In this document: in pieces, positions 34,119-42,759 of the stretch
Layout: each line of letters starts with the position of its first letter
Numbering within the stretch: the first letter of the stretch is position 1
NCBI GenBank assembly: GCA_023418575.1
Contig: JAEZZM010000049.1
Coordinates: 1 to 64,000 of the forward strand
Source of the DNA: Actinomycetes bacterium
GTDB taxonomy: Bacteria > Actinomycetota > Coriobacteriia > Coriobacteriales > JAEZZM01
DNA length: 64,000 nucleotides
Direction of reading: 5' to 3'
Notes under the pieces: model-generated
Seen by the model: only the letters and a program-made list of their open reading frames with translations
Told to the model about the DNA's origin: nothing
The model's database searches: none
Translations under genes and position numbers: made by a program

Positions 34119-35146
34119 TGCAACCTTGTTTAGAGCAGGAAAAGACCAATCTCAAGCGAGCTCGCATTATTCAACTTGATCGCTCTTATCCTTTGTGTGA
34201 GCTTGAACAAACAGGCGAACAAATACGGGCAGAGTTTGCAATTTCTCTTACAAAAAGCAAGCAGGACTCTAAGGCTTGTGTGGGTGATTGGGTCTTGCTT
34301 GATCGCCCAAAAGACCATGATAAGGCGCTCATCTGTTCAATTGAACCTCGCCGATCAGAGCTTGGCCGCTGGGATGGTAGCTCCATGGGAGACAAGCAAG
34401 TTCTTGCTGCAAATGTTGACCTGGTAATTGCCTTGGTGCCACTGCAAAAAGACCGGGTAGACAAGGCAGAACTTTTGCGTATGCTTAAGGCTTTAGTGCT
34501 TGCCTATGATGGTTCTTGTCGTTCAGCGGTAGTGTTAAGTAAGGCTGATAGAAAGCAAACAGAGCAAGATCTTGAGCTTGATATTCAAAGAGTAAAAGAT
34601 TGTCTTGGTGCTCTTGCAGATGAGATCAAAATTATCGTTACCAGCGCGCAAACTGGACAAGGGATAGCAAATCTTAGAGCACTTGTTGATCAAAAGGCCT
34701 ACTGCTCGGTTTTGGTTGGGCAGTCCGGGGCTGGAAAGTCAAGTTTGGCAAATGCCTTGCTTGGGGAAGATCTGCTAGAAACTGCCGAGGTGAGGGCAAA
34801 AGATGATAGGGGACGCCATACCACCGTTGCCCGAACCTTATTAAGGCTGCCCTCTGGAGGCGAGCTAATAGATGTTCCAGGCTTGCGCTCTTTTCCTTTG
34901 CGTGGACATGATAAGGGTCTAGAACTTGCTTTTCCCGAGATAAGTCAGGCTTCACAGGCTTGCAAATTTAGGGATTGCTCTCATGGTGAGGAGCCGGGTT
35001 GTGCGGTGAGAGAGCTAGTAGAGCAAGGTGAGCTACCCCTTTTGCGCCTAGATTTGTACAGAAGCTTATTAAAAGAGATGAACCGTATGGAAGAAAAGAT
35101 GGACTCTTCTGTGCGTCGCTATTCAAGAAAGAAGGGCCCACGCTGA
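34118..35146 (+). CDS. rsgA: RsgA, small ribosomal subunit biogenesis GTPase
   Basis: A 342-residue circularly permuted GTPase that checks late 30S maturation. An N-terminal OB-fold (to about 85) is followed by permuted motifs: G4-like LSKAD, then G1 GQSGAGKSS (about 211-219), a switch segment RGRHTTVA, and G3 DVPGLRSF. A C-terminal zinc knuckle is present (CKFRDCSHGEEPGC). G4 has Ser where NKxD is usual. ATG 34118 has AAGGAGG eleven bases upstream and overlaps the previous stop. Its own TGA overlaps the ATG of mobB. Confidence 0.95.
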   Translation: MQPCLEQEKTNLKRARIIQLDRSYPLCELEQTGEQIRAEFAISLTKSKQDSKACVGDWVLLDRPKDHDKALICSIEPRRSELGRWDGSSMGDKQVLAANVDLVIALVPLQKDRVDKAELLRMLKALVLAYDGSCRSAVVLSKADRKQTEQDLELDIQRVKDCLGALADEIKIIVTSAQTGQGIANLRALVDQKAYCSVLVGQSGAGKSSLANALLGEDLLETAEVRAKDDRGRHTTVARTLLRLPSGGELIDVPGLRSFPLRGHDKGLELAFPEISQASQACKFRDCSHGEEPGCAVRELVEQGELPLLRLDLYRSLLKEMNRMEEKMDSSVRRYSRKKGPR

Positions 35147-35826
35147 TGTCGACAAAACTGTCTTTGCTTAAAGAGCATTTAGATTTGAGAGGACAGGCAT
35201 CAAGAGGACAGGAGTCGGGAGGACGTGCATCGAGAGGTCAGGGATCGAGAGACCAGGATTCGGGAGGACAGGGATCGATAGACCAGGCGCCCCTTCCTCT
35301 AGCTTTGGCCTTGGTGGGACCTTCTGGCTCAGGTAAAACAAGCTTGCTTGAGCAGCTTATCAAGATCTTATCTCAGGCTTCTATTAAGGTGGGGGCCATA
35401 AAATCGCACACAAAGGGCTCCTTTGATATAGATGTGCCAGGCAAAGATTCATATAGATTTACTCAAGCGGGTTCAGTCCATACCCTTATTTCTGCTCCAG
35501 GAAAAATTGCTTCTGTTAAACAGATAAGTCATGAGCCAGATTTTAAGGAGCTTTTGGCTTATATGACAGATTGTCAGATAGTTTTAGCTGAAGGTTATAG
35601 GCATGCGGGTCTTCATACCATTGAGCTTATCCGCTCTGGCCTGGAAGCGCCAGAAGATCTAAGCAAGCGCACATCTTTATTTCGGGAGGAGACACTTGCC
35701 ATAGCAAGCGATTACCCTGAGGATGCGCTTAGAGCTTATAGCGGAGATTTAACTATTTTAGATTTAAATGACCCCTTGGGGCTTATAGACTTTATTTTTG
35801 ATAGGCTTGTGTGCGATAAAAAATAG
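35146..35826 (+). CDS. mobB: MobB, molybdopterin-guanine dinucleotide biosynthesis adaptor
   Basis: A 226-residue P-loop protein. The MobB core starts at about residue 50 with LALVGPSGSGKTSLLEQLI and continues with IKVGAIKSHTKGSFDIDVPGKDSYRF and the VLAEGYRHAGLHTIEL motif. It aids attachment of GMP to molybdopterin and is consistent with an organism using Mo enzymes (see the xdh operon). The first 48 residues are a non-family, Gly/Gln/Ser/Arg linker encoded by a 15-bp tandem repeat. It is coupled to rsgA by an ATGA overlap. Confidence 0.92.
   Translation: MSTKLSLLKEHLDLRGQASRGQESGGRASRGQGSRDQDSGGQGSIDQAPLPLALALVGPSGSGKTSLLEQLIKILSQASIKVGAIKSHTKGSFDIDVPGKDSYRFTQAGSVHTLISAPGKIASVKQISHEPDFKELLAYMTDCQIVLAEGYRHAGLHTIELIRSGLEAPEDLSKRTSLFREETLAIASDYPEDALRAYSGDLTILDLNDPLGLIDFIFDRLVCDKK
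35188..35292. repeat. 15-bp in-frame tandem repeat, seven copies
   Basis: Units of the form AGAGGACAGGGATCG from 35188 to 35292, each with 1-5 substitutions, encoding RGQGS-like pentapeptides at the MobB N-terminus. Confidence 0.9.
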
Positions 35827-36032
35827 CACCTTAAGTCTGCCCTTGCAGGCCTTGCGCGCCTTTTATTCCTGATATACCTTCATTAGACTGTGCACAATCA
35901 AATATAGATAGCGCCTTAAGTCTGTCCTGCACCTCAAGTGCCTGCGTGCGATCAATTTAGATTATCTTAAGACCTCCTTGTATAAAAACCGATTCTAAAA
36001 ATTAAGCGCTTGTAAGCGGATAAGATAAAACT

Positions 36033-36085
36033 ACCCCCTCAAAGAATTGCTGTTTTGCAGGTTTTTATTCTTATGTAGAGGGGGT
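36033..36085 (+). promoter_or_regulatory. Leader hairpin covering the ribosome binding site of the Tad operon
   Basis: ACCCCCTC (36033-36040) is perfectly complementary to GAGGGGGT (36078-36085). The right arm is the Shine-Dalgarno of the first Tad gene (ATG at 36092). Pairing would hide it. The arm is also followed by TTTTCTT, so the same hairpin could act as an attenuator. The gap 35827-36032 holds two imperfect copies of a segment containing CGCCTTAAGTCTGYCCT and no gene. Confidence 0.5.
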
Positions 36086-36091
36086 TTTCTT

Positions 36092-36949
36092 ATGACTTCT
36101 CGACTCAAAATAGTGCTGGGTTTGATCTCTGGTCTTATGGCGGCTGCTCTGTTGGCATTGTATGCTCAGGGGGTTAGGGCAGAAGCATCTTCAGCTCGAG
36201 ATAAAGCCCTTAAACGCTATGGTGGAGAGGTGGTACAGGTATGCGTAACGACGCAGGCACTTGTGGCAGGCGAGATCTTTAATGAGGAGAATACGGCGCA
36301 GGTTTCATGGCTGGTTGATCTGGTGCCTGAGGGGGTTATCCAGAGTCAAGAGGAGCTTTTGGGAAAACGCGCTCTGTATGCTCGGCCTGCTAATAGCTTA
36401 GTTAGCAAAGATGACGTCTCAGAGCTTGCGTCGCTTACCATCCCTGAGGGTTTTGTTGCATGTTCAGTTCCTTGTGCAGAGGTTCGCGCGGTGGGAGGTG
36501 CAATCCTACCTGGTCATTATGTTGATGTATATCTAGCGGGTGAAAGCACCCAGCTTTTTGCTCAACACGTTTTAGTTTTAGCAAGTAGCTCTGCCCCAAA
36601 TGGCGCACAAGCAAAAGATACAGGGCGTTTAAATTGGCTGAGTTTGGCGCTCAAGCCCGAGCTGGTGGAAAGCTTGATTTCTGCTGCCTCAACACAGACT
36701 TTGTATTTTGTCCTACCGGGGCAAAGTGAAAGAGAGGCTTTAGCGCGCCTGGATTCGCAAAAGGAGCATGCTGGAGAGAGGAGCACAGAAAATCAGTCTG
36801 CTGAAAAGCGGTCTGTGGAAAGCCCTAGCTCTTCCCAGGAGCAAGCTGCTCAGCATGATGGAAATACTAATGAATCAACGATCCCAGCTGATCTCTACGC
36901 TTCTCCTGCATCCACTGTTGAGCAGGCTGAGCAGGGTGGTGATAGCTAA
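36092..36949 (+). CDS. CpaB/RcpC-like Tad pilus protein (SAF domain)
   Basis: A 285-residue protein with an N-terminal membrane helix (about 5-25) and a SAF-type beta-clip (QVCVTTQALVAGEIFNEENTAQVSW, LGKRALYARPANSLVSKDDV), followed by a second region resembling the RcpC/CpaB pilus assembly domain. The tail is Glu/Ser-rich. In Gram-negatives CpaB meets the secretin; here, with no secretin, it probably belongs to the cell-envelope part of the pilus. ATG 36092 with GAGGGGG seven bases upstream is preferred over a start at 36047. First gene of the Tad operon. Confidence 0.85.
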   Translation: MTSRLKIVLGLISGLMAAALLALYAQGVRAEASSARDKALKRYGGEVVQVCVTTQALVAGEIFNEENTAQVSWLVDLVPEGVIQSQEELLGKRALYARPANSLVSKDDVSELASLTIPEGFVACSVPCAEVRAVGGAILPGHYVDVYLAGESTQLFAQHVLVLASSSAPNGAQAKDTGRLNWLSLALKPELVESLISAASTQTLYFVLPGQSEREALARLDSQKEHAGERSTENQSAEKRSVESPSSSQEQAAQHDGNTNESTIPADLYASPASTVEQAEQGGDS

Positions 36950-36950
36950 G

Positions 36951-38117
36951 ATGGAGCGCTGGCTTATCGTCAGCTCTAAAGAAGAGCGTTATCAACTTAA
37001 GAGGCAGATTGAAAGACAGGCACAAGCAGCAAGTACCTCCTGTCCTGAGCTGCTCTTTTTAGAAGATATTTCAAAGCTTTTAAGTTTTGCAGACAAGTGC
37101 AATCTTGTAATTCTAAGCTCCAGCTTTAAGACAATGTCAGTCTTAAATATAGCTTCTATCTTGCGCAAGCACTATAAAGCCTTGAAGCTTTTGTGTATAC
37201 AAGCAGGCATTAGCTCTGCCTTTGAGTATCGTGCTCATCAGGCTGGGATCTCTCAACTGATAGAAGGATCAAAGCTCGATAGTTATAACTTTATTTTAAA
37301 GCGCATGGATACTAGGTCTGCAAGAAAAGAGCTTGCGCTGGGTGCTAAGGGGACACTAATCAGTGCTGCAGCTGTGCAGGGTGGAGTTGGCTTGAGCAGT
37401 TGGAGCTACCTCTTGGCAGCAGCTTTTGCTCAGCAAGGTTTTAAACTTGCATCTGTCCATTTAAATGCTCAAATGTGTCCTCAGTTGGAATTTTTGCCCT
37501 TAAGTTTGGGTCAAGGACAGTCCTCGCTTGACAGTTTTAGTCCTGCTGATTTTAGTCGCATTCTTGAATCTGGCTCATCTCAAGCTTTGCTTGCGCGCGC
37601 TCAAAAACCCAGTGAGACCCATCATGTATTTAGTGGCTGTTCAATTCCTGAGCGCTATGATTTGATCGCAAGCCAGGCTTTTGACGTGGTGGCAGCGCTG
37701 TCTATGGCCTATGAACTTAGAGTTCTTGAGCTGCCCATACTGTGGGATGATCTGCATATTAAGGCTATGTTGCAGTCAGAGCGTGTCTATCTTGTGCTTG
37801 AGGAGCGAGCGGGTGCACTGCTTAAGCTTAGCCAGGCTTTGAGTCTCTTAAAACGCTGCGGCCTGGAGCGTACCAAGCTTCATCTTGTAATCAATAAATC
37901 TAGGAGAAAAAAGCGGGATAGATCTTTTGTAAATAACCTGCTGATGCAGGTGGGTTCTTATCCCATAAGCGTATTTACTCAAGCCTCACAAGATTTTCAG
38001 CGCTACTGTGAACAGGGTTTGTTACATGAATATTTGGACTCTGAAGAGCAGTTTGCTCTAGCAATGATGAGTTTTTCTCGGCAGGCCTTGCTTGAACTTG
38101 GATTACAAAGGAGGTGA
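36951..38117 (+). CDS. TadZ/CpaE-like protein with degenerate Walker A
   Basis: A 388-residue protein: an N-terminal receiver-like domain (about 1-115, SCPELLFLEDISKLLSFADKCNLVILSS) and a MinD/ParA-like domain from about 130. The nucleotide-binding loop reads AAAVQGGVGLSSWSYLLA, so both Lys of the deviant Walker A (KGGxGK) are replaced. It may localise the pilus machinery without ATP hydrolysis. It starts one base after the preceding stop; its own stop TGA lies within the Shine-Dalgarno of tadA. Confidence 0.82.
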   Translation: MERWLIVSSKEERYQLKRQIERQAQAASTSCPELLFLEDISKLLSFADKCNLVILSSSFKTMSVLNIASILRKHYKALKLLCIQAGISSAFEYRAHQAGISQLIEGSKLDSYNFILKRMDTRSARKELALGAKGTLISAAAVQGGVGLSSWSYLLAAAFAQQGFKLASVHLNAQMCPQLEFLPLSLGQGQSSLDSFSPADFSRILESGSSQALLARAQKPSETHHVFSGCSIPERYDLIASQAFDVVAALSMAYELRVLELPILWDDLHIKAMLQSERVYLVLEERAGALLKLSQALSLLKRCGLERTKLHLVINKSRRKKRDRSFVNNLLMQVGSYPISVFTQASQDFQRYCEQGLLHEYLDSEEQFALAMMSFSRQALLELGLQRR

Positions 38118-38123
38118 TCTAAG

Positions 38124-39446
38124 GTGGCTTTAAAAGATTATGTAAAAGAGGGCCAGGATCCACAGGGTTTAAGAGAATATGCAAAACGATCACAGCTTTT
38201 ATTGGTTTTAAAAGAAGCTCTTACAGAAAAACTAGGTTTTCAGACGCTCTTAAGTATTATTGCCGATAATGACGCTGATCAGGCACGCTCTGAGCTTTTG
38301 CTGGCTTTGCGCAGCATTTTACATCAGGATTCTTATGATGAGTTTAGCGAGCTGGATAAACATGATTTAGCGCAAGAGCTTATTGACGAGCTTGTTGGTC
38401 TGGGCCCTCTTGAGACGCTGTTAAAAGATCCTGAGGTAAGCGAAATTATGGTAAATGGCTGCGCCTCCTTGTTTTACGAGCAAAAAGGTCGGCTTTATCA
38501 TGCGCAGCATGTTTTTAGAGATGAGGCTCAGATCAGGCTCATAATAGATAGGATTTTAGCTCCACTTGGAAGAAGGATTGATGAACAATCTCCTCTGGTA
38601 AATGCACGTCTTTCATCGGGATATCGTGTAAACGCAGTTATTCCTCCCATTTCCTTAGAAGGGCCTCTTCTGACCATTAGAAAGTTTTCTGATCGTATTT
38701 CTGAACTCTCTGAGTTAATACGGATGGGCTCTATTTCTCCAAGTTTTGCTCAACTACTGTCCTGGGCGGTGAAAGCACGAAAAAATATTGCAGTTGTGGG
38801 TGGTACAGGCTCAGGAAAAACAACACTGCTTAATGCTTTATCCTGTGAGATCCCTCATGAAGAACGCATTATCACAATTGAGGACTCTGCAGAGCTTAAG
38901 TTCAAAACACATCCTCATGTTATTAGGCTAGAGCGCAGAGACCCTTCTATAGAAGGCTTAGGTGAGGTCAGTATAAAGGATTTGGTGATAAACAGCCTGC
39001 GTATGAGGCCAGATCGCATTGTTGTGGGTGAGTGCAGGGGAGCTGAAACTATCGATATGCTCCAGGCTATGAACACTGGTCATGATGGTTCCCTAACCAG
39101 TCTCCATGCGGGTTCTGCCCAAGAAGCAATCGTTAGACTCATATTGCTTGCACGCTATGGCATAGATCTGCCTTCTTCTGTAATTGAAGACCAAATAGCT
39201 ACCGCCTTAGATTTTATCGTCATGCAAAGCAGAATGTCAGATGGAAGTAGGAAGGTTACGGGACTAAGTGCGGTAAGCAGGAAGGCAGGGGGCGGAGTGG
39301 AGCTTGAGGAATTGCTGCGTTTTGATGAAGAGCAGCAGGATTGGCATATTCTCAGCTGCCCCTCTTTTATATATGACTTGGAAACAAAAGGTATTGCAAA
39401 TGCTAGGGAGGTGAAAGAATGGCAACAAAGCTGCTGTTTTTCTTAG
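38124..39446 (+). CDS. tadA: TadA/CpaF secretion ATPase
   Basis: A 440-residue hexameric motor ATPase that powers Flp pilus assembly at the inner face of the membrane. Walker A GGTGSGKTT at 226-234, Asp box ITIEDSAELKF, Walker B region RPDRIVVGECRGAE, and the His-box HDGSLTSLHAGS are all intact. GTG 38124 follows a nearly perfect anti-16S complement, AAAGGAGGTGATCT. It overlaps tadB by 28 bp. Confidence 0.95.
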   Translation: MALKDYVKEGQDPQGLREYAKRSQLLLVLKEALTEKLGFQTLLSIIADNDADQARSELLLALRSILHQDSYDEFSELDKHDLAQELIDELVGLGPLETLLKDPEVSEIMVNGCASLFYEQKGRLYHAQHVFRDEAQIRLIIDRILAPLGRRIDEQSPLVNARLSSGYRVNAVIPPISLEGPLLTIRKFSDRISELSELIRMGSISPSFAQLLSWAVKARKNIAVVGGTGSGKTTLLNALSCEIPHEERIITIEDSAELKFKTHPHVIRLERRDPSIEGLGEVSIKDLVINSLRMRPDRIVVGECRGAETIDMLQAMNTGHDGSLTSLHAGSAQEAIVRLILLARYGIDLPSSVIEDQIATALDFIVMQSRMSDGSRKVTGLSAVSRKAGGGVELEELLRFDEEQQDWHILSCPSFIYDLETKGIANAREVKEWQQSCCFS

Positions 39447-40480
39447 CGATGCTCTTGGGATCTATATCTGCAGTGATCTTAGTGCCTTCTTGTTTTATGA
39501 GGAGAAAAAGACCCTTTAGCAGGACTGGTGATACAAGATTGGCTACTCTTGGCTTGGGTATTCATTCTCGAACAGAAAAGGCTGCTACTAAGCCAGCTGG
39601 TCCTCAGCATCAGCTTAAATTTAGCATGATGCAGCAGCTTGTGCGTTTTTATCTGCTTGTATTGAAAATCCCTGCAGGCTTACTTGCGCGTTTTGCGTTT
39701 TGGGATACTCTTTTGAGACGCCTAAAGCTAGAGTATGCATTTGAACAGCGATGTTTATATTTACAAGAGCGCCTCGCTTTGAGCCTGGATATATATGAAT
39801 ATGCAGCTGTTTATTATCTGAGTACCATCTTTGCAGGTCTTTTAGCCTTTGTACTTAGCCACAATCTCTTTGCCTTTGCTCTAGCAATGGCTTTAAGTCT
39901 TATCTTATGGCGACAGTTTTATGCAGGCCAATCCAAGCATAGGGAGCAGAGGATAAAAGAGTTATTGCCAGAGCTGTATCGAAGTTTATCTATCTCAATG
40001 GCATCGGGAAAATCTTTACAGCAAGCTTTTCAATATTTAGGCAAACAGATGCCTGCATGGATCGGAGAAACATTTTCAAAAGCTGCCTATGATTTGCGGA
40101 TAGGACTTGCGCTTGATCAGTCCTTAGTAAACTTGGAGCAATCCTTAGGGGCAAGAAACCTGGATCTGCTGTGCTCAGCTTTAGCTATCTCTCAAAGAAC
40201 GGGATGCGCACTTAAGGATCTGTTTGAAAAAGCTTCTAGATCGATAAGAAATAGTGCAGACTTGCAAAGAGAACTTAGAGTTAAAACTTCTCAGGCACAA
40301 CTTTCTTCAAAAATTGTGAGCTTACTTCCTTTGCTGCTTCTTTTGGGCATGGCGCTACTGTCTCCAGATTTTAGAGCTGGAATTATGACACCCCTTGGCA
40401 TGGGCTGTATTATTTTGGGACTTTTTCTTGATCTGCTGGGACTTATGATTATTCGCTCAAGCTTGCATATAGAGATTTGA
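39419..40480 (+). CDS. tadB: TadB, Tad pilus inner-membrane platform protein
   Basis: A 353-residue protein with an N-terminal membrane helix and type II secretion F-like domain: helices at about 130-170 and two at the C-terminus, with the cytoplasmic four-helix segment LLPELYRSLSISMASGKSLQQAFQYL between. ATG 39419 has GGAGGTG five bases upstream inside the end of tadA. It is paired with TadC in the usual order. Confidence 0.92.
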   Translation: MATKLLFFLAMLLGSISAVILVPSCFMRRKRPFSRTGDTRLATLGLGIHSRTEKAATKPAGPQHQLKFSMMQQLVRFYLLVLKIPAGLLARFAFWDTLLRRLKLEYAFEQRCLYLQERLALSLDIYEYAAVYYLSTIFAGLLAFVLSHNLFAFALAMALSLILWRQFYAGQSKHREQRIKELLPELYRSLSISMASGKSLQQAFQYLGKQMPAWIGETFSKAAYDLRIGLALDQSLVNLEQSLGARNLDLLCSALAISQRTGCALKDLFEKASRSIRNSADLQRELRVKTSQAQLSSKIVSLLPLLLLLGMALLSPDFRAGIMTPLGMGCIILGLFLDLLGLMIIRSSLHIEI

Positions 40481-40487
40481 GTTCATT

Positions 40488-41363
40488 ATGTTGTATCTAC
40501 TCTTATGTCTTTCAGCACTTCTAATTTTTATAGGAGCAGCTTTGGTAGTAAGTAGCTCCATAGATCGACTTATCTTTTTGCAGGATTTGAGGATGAAAAT
40601 GACAAAAGCTTCATCCGTAAGATTGGCTGAATCTGCTTTGAATAAATCTGATGGTTTTGATCTTGGAGCTCAAAATGAGAAGCCCGACCTTATCGCACAA
40701 AGTTTTTGTTTCATGCAAAGAAAACTTATAGAACTTGCCGATAAACCAGAGCGCTGTCTCAATCTTGCTCTTATTTTTGCTGCAGTAGAGGTCTGCTTGA
40801 TTGGGCTTTTAGCCGGACAATTCTTTTTGGCTATAGCGCTTGCGGTCTTAGCTTTTGTCTTATTGCTGTTTGTTCCCTCGCATTTGAAGCGCCTGGAAGA
40901 GCAGGAGCGTTTGGAGCGAGCCATAGCTGAGCTTCCCAAGCTTATCGATATAGTTGCTCTGGGTATGAGCGCAGGTATTTCATTTGATTCAGCTTTAGCT
41001 TTATATTGTGAGCGCTCAAAGACTAGTTTTGCTGCTGATATCTATGATGAGCTGCAGTCTTGGTCTCTTGGTTTAAATAGCAGAGAGCAATCTTTTGAGC
41101 GACTTTGTGCTTTATATCCTTTTGAAGGCCTGCGCTGTTTTTGTAACACCATTTTAGAATCTTTACGTTTTGGCTCTCCACTAAGCGCGGTATTGGGAGA
41201 ACAAAGTGAAAAAATGCGACGAGATCACCAGGCGTTTATTCAGGAAAAGATTGAAAAAGCTCCAGTAAAAATGTTGCTTCCTATAGGTATTTTGATACTT
41301 CCAGCTATGCTACTTACCATTATGGGCCCCCTCATGGCTTCGGCCTTGTTAGTAACTCGATAA
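40488..41363 (+). CDS. tadC: TadC, Tad pilus inner-membrane platform protein
   Basis: A 291-residue partner of TadB with the same F-domain pattern (AIAELPKLIDIVALGMSAGISFDSALALYC) and C-terminal helix KAPVKMLLPIGILILPAMLLTIMGP. It follows TadB after 7 bp. Together they form the membrane platform for Flp subunits. Confidence 0.92.
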   Translation: MLYLLLCLSALLIFIGAALVVSSSIDRLIFLQDLRMKMTKASSVRLAESALNKSDGFDLGAQNEKPDLIAQSFCFMQRKLIELADKPERCLNLALIFAAVEVCLIGLLAGQFFLAIALAVLAFVLLLFVPSHLKRLEEQERLERAIAELPKLIDIVALGMSAGISFDSALALYCERSKTSFAADIYDELQSWSLGLNSREQSFERLCALYPFEGLRCFCNTILESLRFGSPLSAVLGEQSEKMRRDHQAFIQEKIEKAPVKMLLPIGILILPAMLLTIMGPLMASALLVTR

Positions 41364-41385
41364 AAGACAAGAGAAAGGAATGAGA

Positions 41386-41772
41386 ATGTTTAGTTCTAGT
41401 AAATCCAGTAGAGCCTTGTGCAATGCCTCAAGTGAAGGCTCAAGCGGCACCGTAGGTTGTGGTTCAAGCAATGCTTCAAACAGAGCTTCAAGTAGCGCTC
41501 CAAGCGAGCCTTTGCACAATGCTTCAAACAGGGCTTCAAGTAGCGCTCCGATACGTAGATTTCAGATATGGCTATATCTACATGTGCAAAGACTGCTAAG
41601 GCAGCTATGCCTTCAGCTTAAATCGCTAAACGAATGCAAAGCTCAAGGCACCACAGAATACGCCATTTTAGTAGGAGTCCTTGTTGTTATCGCCATCGTA
41701 GCAATAGTTGCTTTTAAAGATAAGATTCAAGAGCTTTGGAGCTCTATTTCAGACAACATTAATTCCTTGTAA
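41386..41772 (+). CDS. flp: Flp major pilin with an unusually long repeat-containing leader
   Basis: A 128-residue prepilin. The class IV/Flp processing site and hydrophobic stalk are clear: AQG|TTEYAILVGVLVVIAIVAIV. The mature part would be 40 residues and the leader about 88, much longer than the usual 10-25. Leader residues about 29-57 contain two copies of NASNRASSSAPS, encoded by a 48-bp repeat. ATG 41386 is chosen over 41380 because AAAGGA then sits six bases upstream. It follows tadC by 22 bp. No prepilin peptidase (TadV) gene is in the window. Confidence 0.87.
   Translation: MFSSSKSSRALCNASSEGSSGTVGCGSSNASNRASSSAPSEPLHNASNRASSSAPIRRFQIWLYLHVQRLLRQLCLQLKSLNECKAQGTTEYAILVGVLVVIAIVAIVAFKDKIQELWSSISDNINSL
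41470..41549. repeat. 48-bp-period repeat in the Flp leader
   Basis: The 32-bp block at 41470-41501, starting AATGCTTCAAACAG, recurs at 41518-41549 with one substitution. Confidence 0.9.
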
Positions 41773-41795
41773 GAAAGCTAGAACAAGGGTAGTGG

Positions 41796-42569
41796 GTGGC
41801 CAATGTGAGCCTGAATGTAAGTTTTAGAAAAAGACGCTCGAGAAGATACTGGCTTGGCAAAGAGAATAAAAATATTAAGCCAAGCGTTAAGGAGAAGCTA
41901 AGTAAAAAACTATCAAGTAAAAAGAGGGCAAAGCAAAAACAGAAAACTTGCTTATCAAGCTACTTTATAAAGACGGTCTTTGTAGTATCTTGCATTGTAT
42001 TAGTGTCTTTGTGTCTTGGTCGAGCTTCTTATCTTGGAAGATATCAGGAGGATAAAAGAGAGCTCTTAAACCAAAGTGCACTCAGTCAAGTAACTAATGA
42101 GCCCTCTACTCAGCCACCCACTGCCTTGTCTCAAGAATCTGCAAAAGAATCTGCAAAAGCTCAAGAGAGTGAAGTAGAGTTTTTGCAGCTCTCTGAAGAA
42201 GTAAAAAAGCTTTGTTCTATTTTTGATATGCGAAATTCAACAAATTCAACGCTAAGTACCCAAGATCTCTTAAGTATAAAGGGCTTTCCCACTCAGTTAG
42301 GGCAGGCTTGGTGCTTTTCACTGAGCTGCGGGGGTACGCAAGTTATGGAAGAGCTCCTGCAAAATTGTAAAGATCAGGGCGGCTATCAACTAGAGTATGC
42401 GGATTTTCTTGATTTGCATGCTCAGGTTTTCTCAGCTCTTATTAAAGAGGAAAAGAGTGGAGAGATCTTTTTACTTTGTGCGCAAGATTTAAATCAGAAA
42501 GAGCTGAAAGGGGAGGTGTATCTTGTTCAACTTGAACATTATGAACAGGCTGAGGAAACTGAGCTTTGA
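41796..42569 (+). CDS. Hypothetical single-pass membrane protein of the Tad operon
   Basis: A 257-residue protein with a very basic N-terminus (about 1-52, many Lys/Arg), one membrane helix at about 57-77 (FIKTVFVVSCIVLVSLCLG) and an extracytoplasmic remainder with no recognised domain. GTG 41796 has AAGGG six bases upstream. The location between flp and the TadE-like genes suggests an assembly or anchoring role. It overlaps the next small gene by 47 bp. Confidence 0.68.
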   Translation: MANVSLNVSFRKRRSRRYWLGKENKNIKPSVKEKLSKKLSSKKRAKQKQKTCLSSYFIKTVFVVSCIVLVSLCLGRASYLGRYQEDKRELLNQSALSQVTNEPSTQPPTALSQESAKESAKAQESEVEFLQLSEEVKKLCSIFDMRNSTNSTLSTQDLLSIKGFPTQLGQAWCFSLSCGGTQVMEELLQNCKDQGGYQLEYADFLDLHAQVFSALIKEEKSGEIFLLCAQDLNQKELKGEVYLVQLEHYEQAEETEL

Positions 42570-42759
42570 AACTAAGGCTCAGTCTAGCCTGGAATATATG
42601 AGCCTCTTTGTTGGCTTTATGGCTCTTGTCTTAGCTTTAGCAGCATTATGGAGGGCAGGTGAGCAGGGTGTTTATAAAAAAGCGATTGATAATTCTGCTT
42701 CGCACATACTTAAGTCTAATGACCCAGCAGGGCACATTGCAGATATTCTCCTTTATTAG
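42523..42759 (+). CDS. Small TadE/pseudopilin-like protein
   Basis: A 78-residue protein with the prepilin-like arrangement KAQSSLEYMSLFVGFMALVLALAALW: a Glu five residues into the hydrophobic segment, as in Flp/TadE pseudopilins. TTG 42523 is supported by GGAGGTG four bases upstream; ATG 42541 is an alternative with no such site. It may be a minor pilin. Confidence 0.68.
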   Translation: MFNLNIMNRLRKLSFETKAQSSLEYMSLFVGFMALVLALAALWRAGEQGVYKKAIDNSASHILKSNDPAGHIADILLY

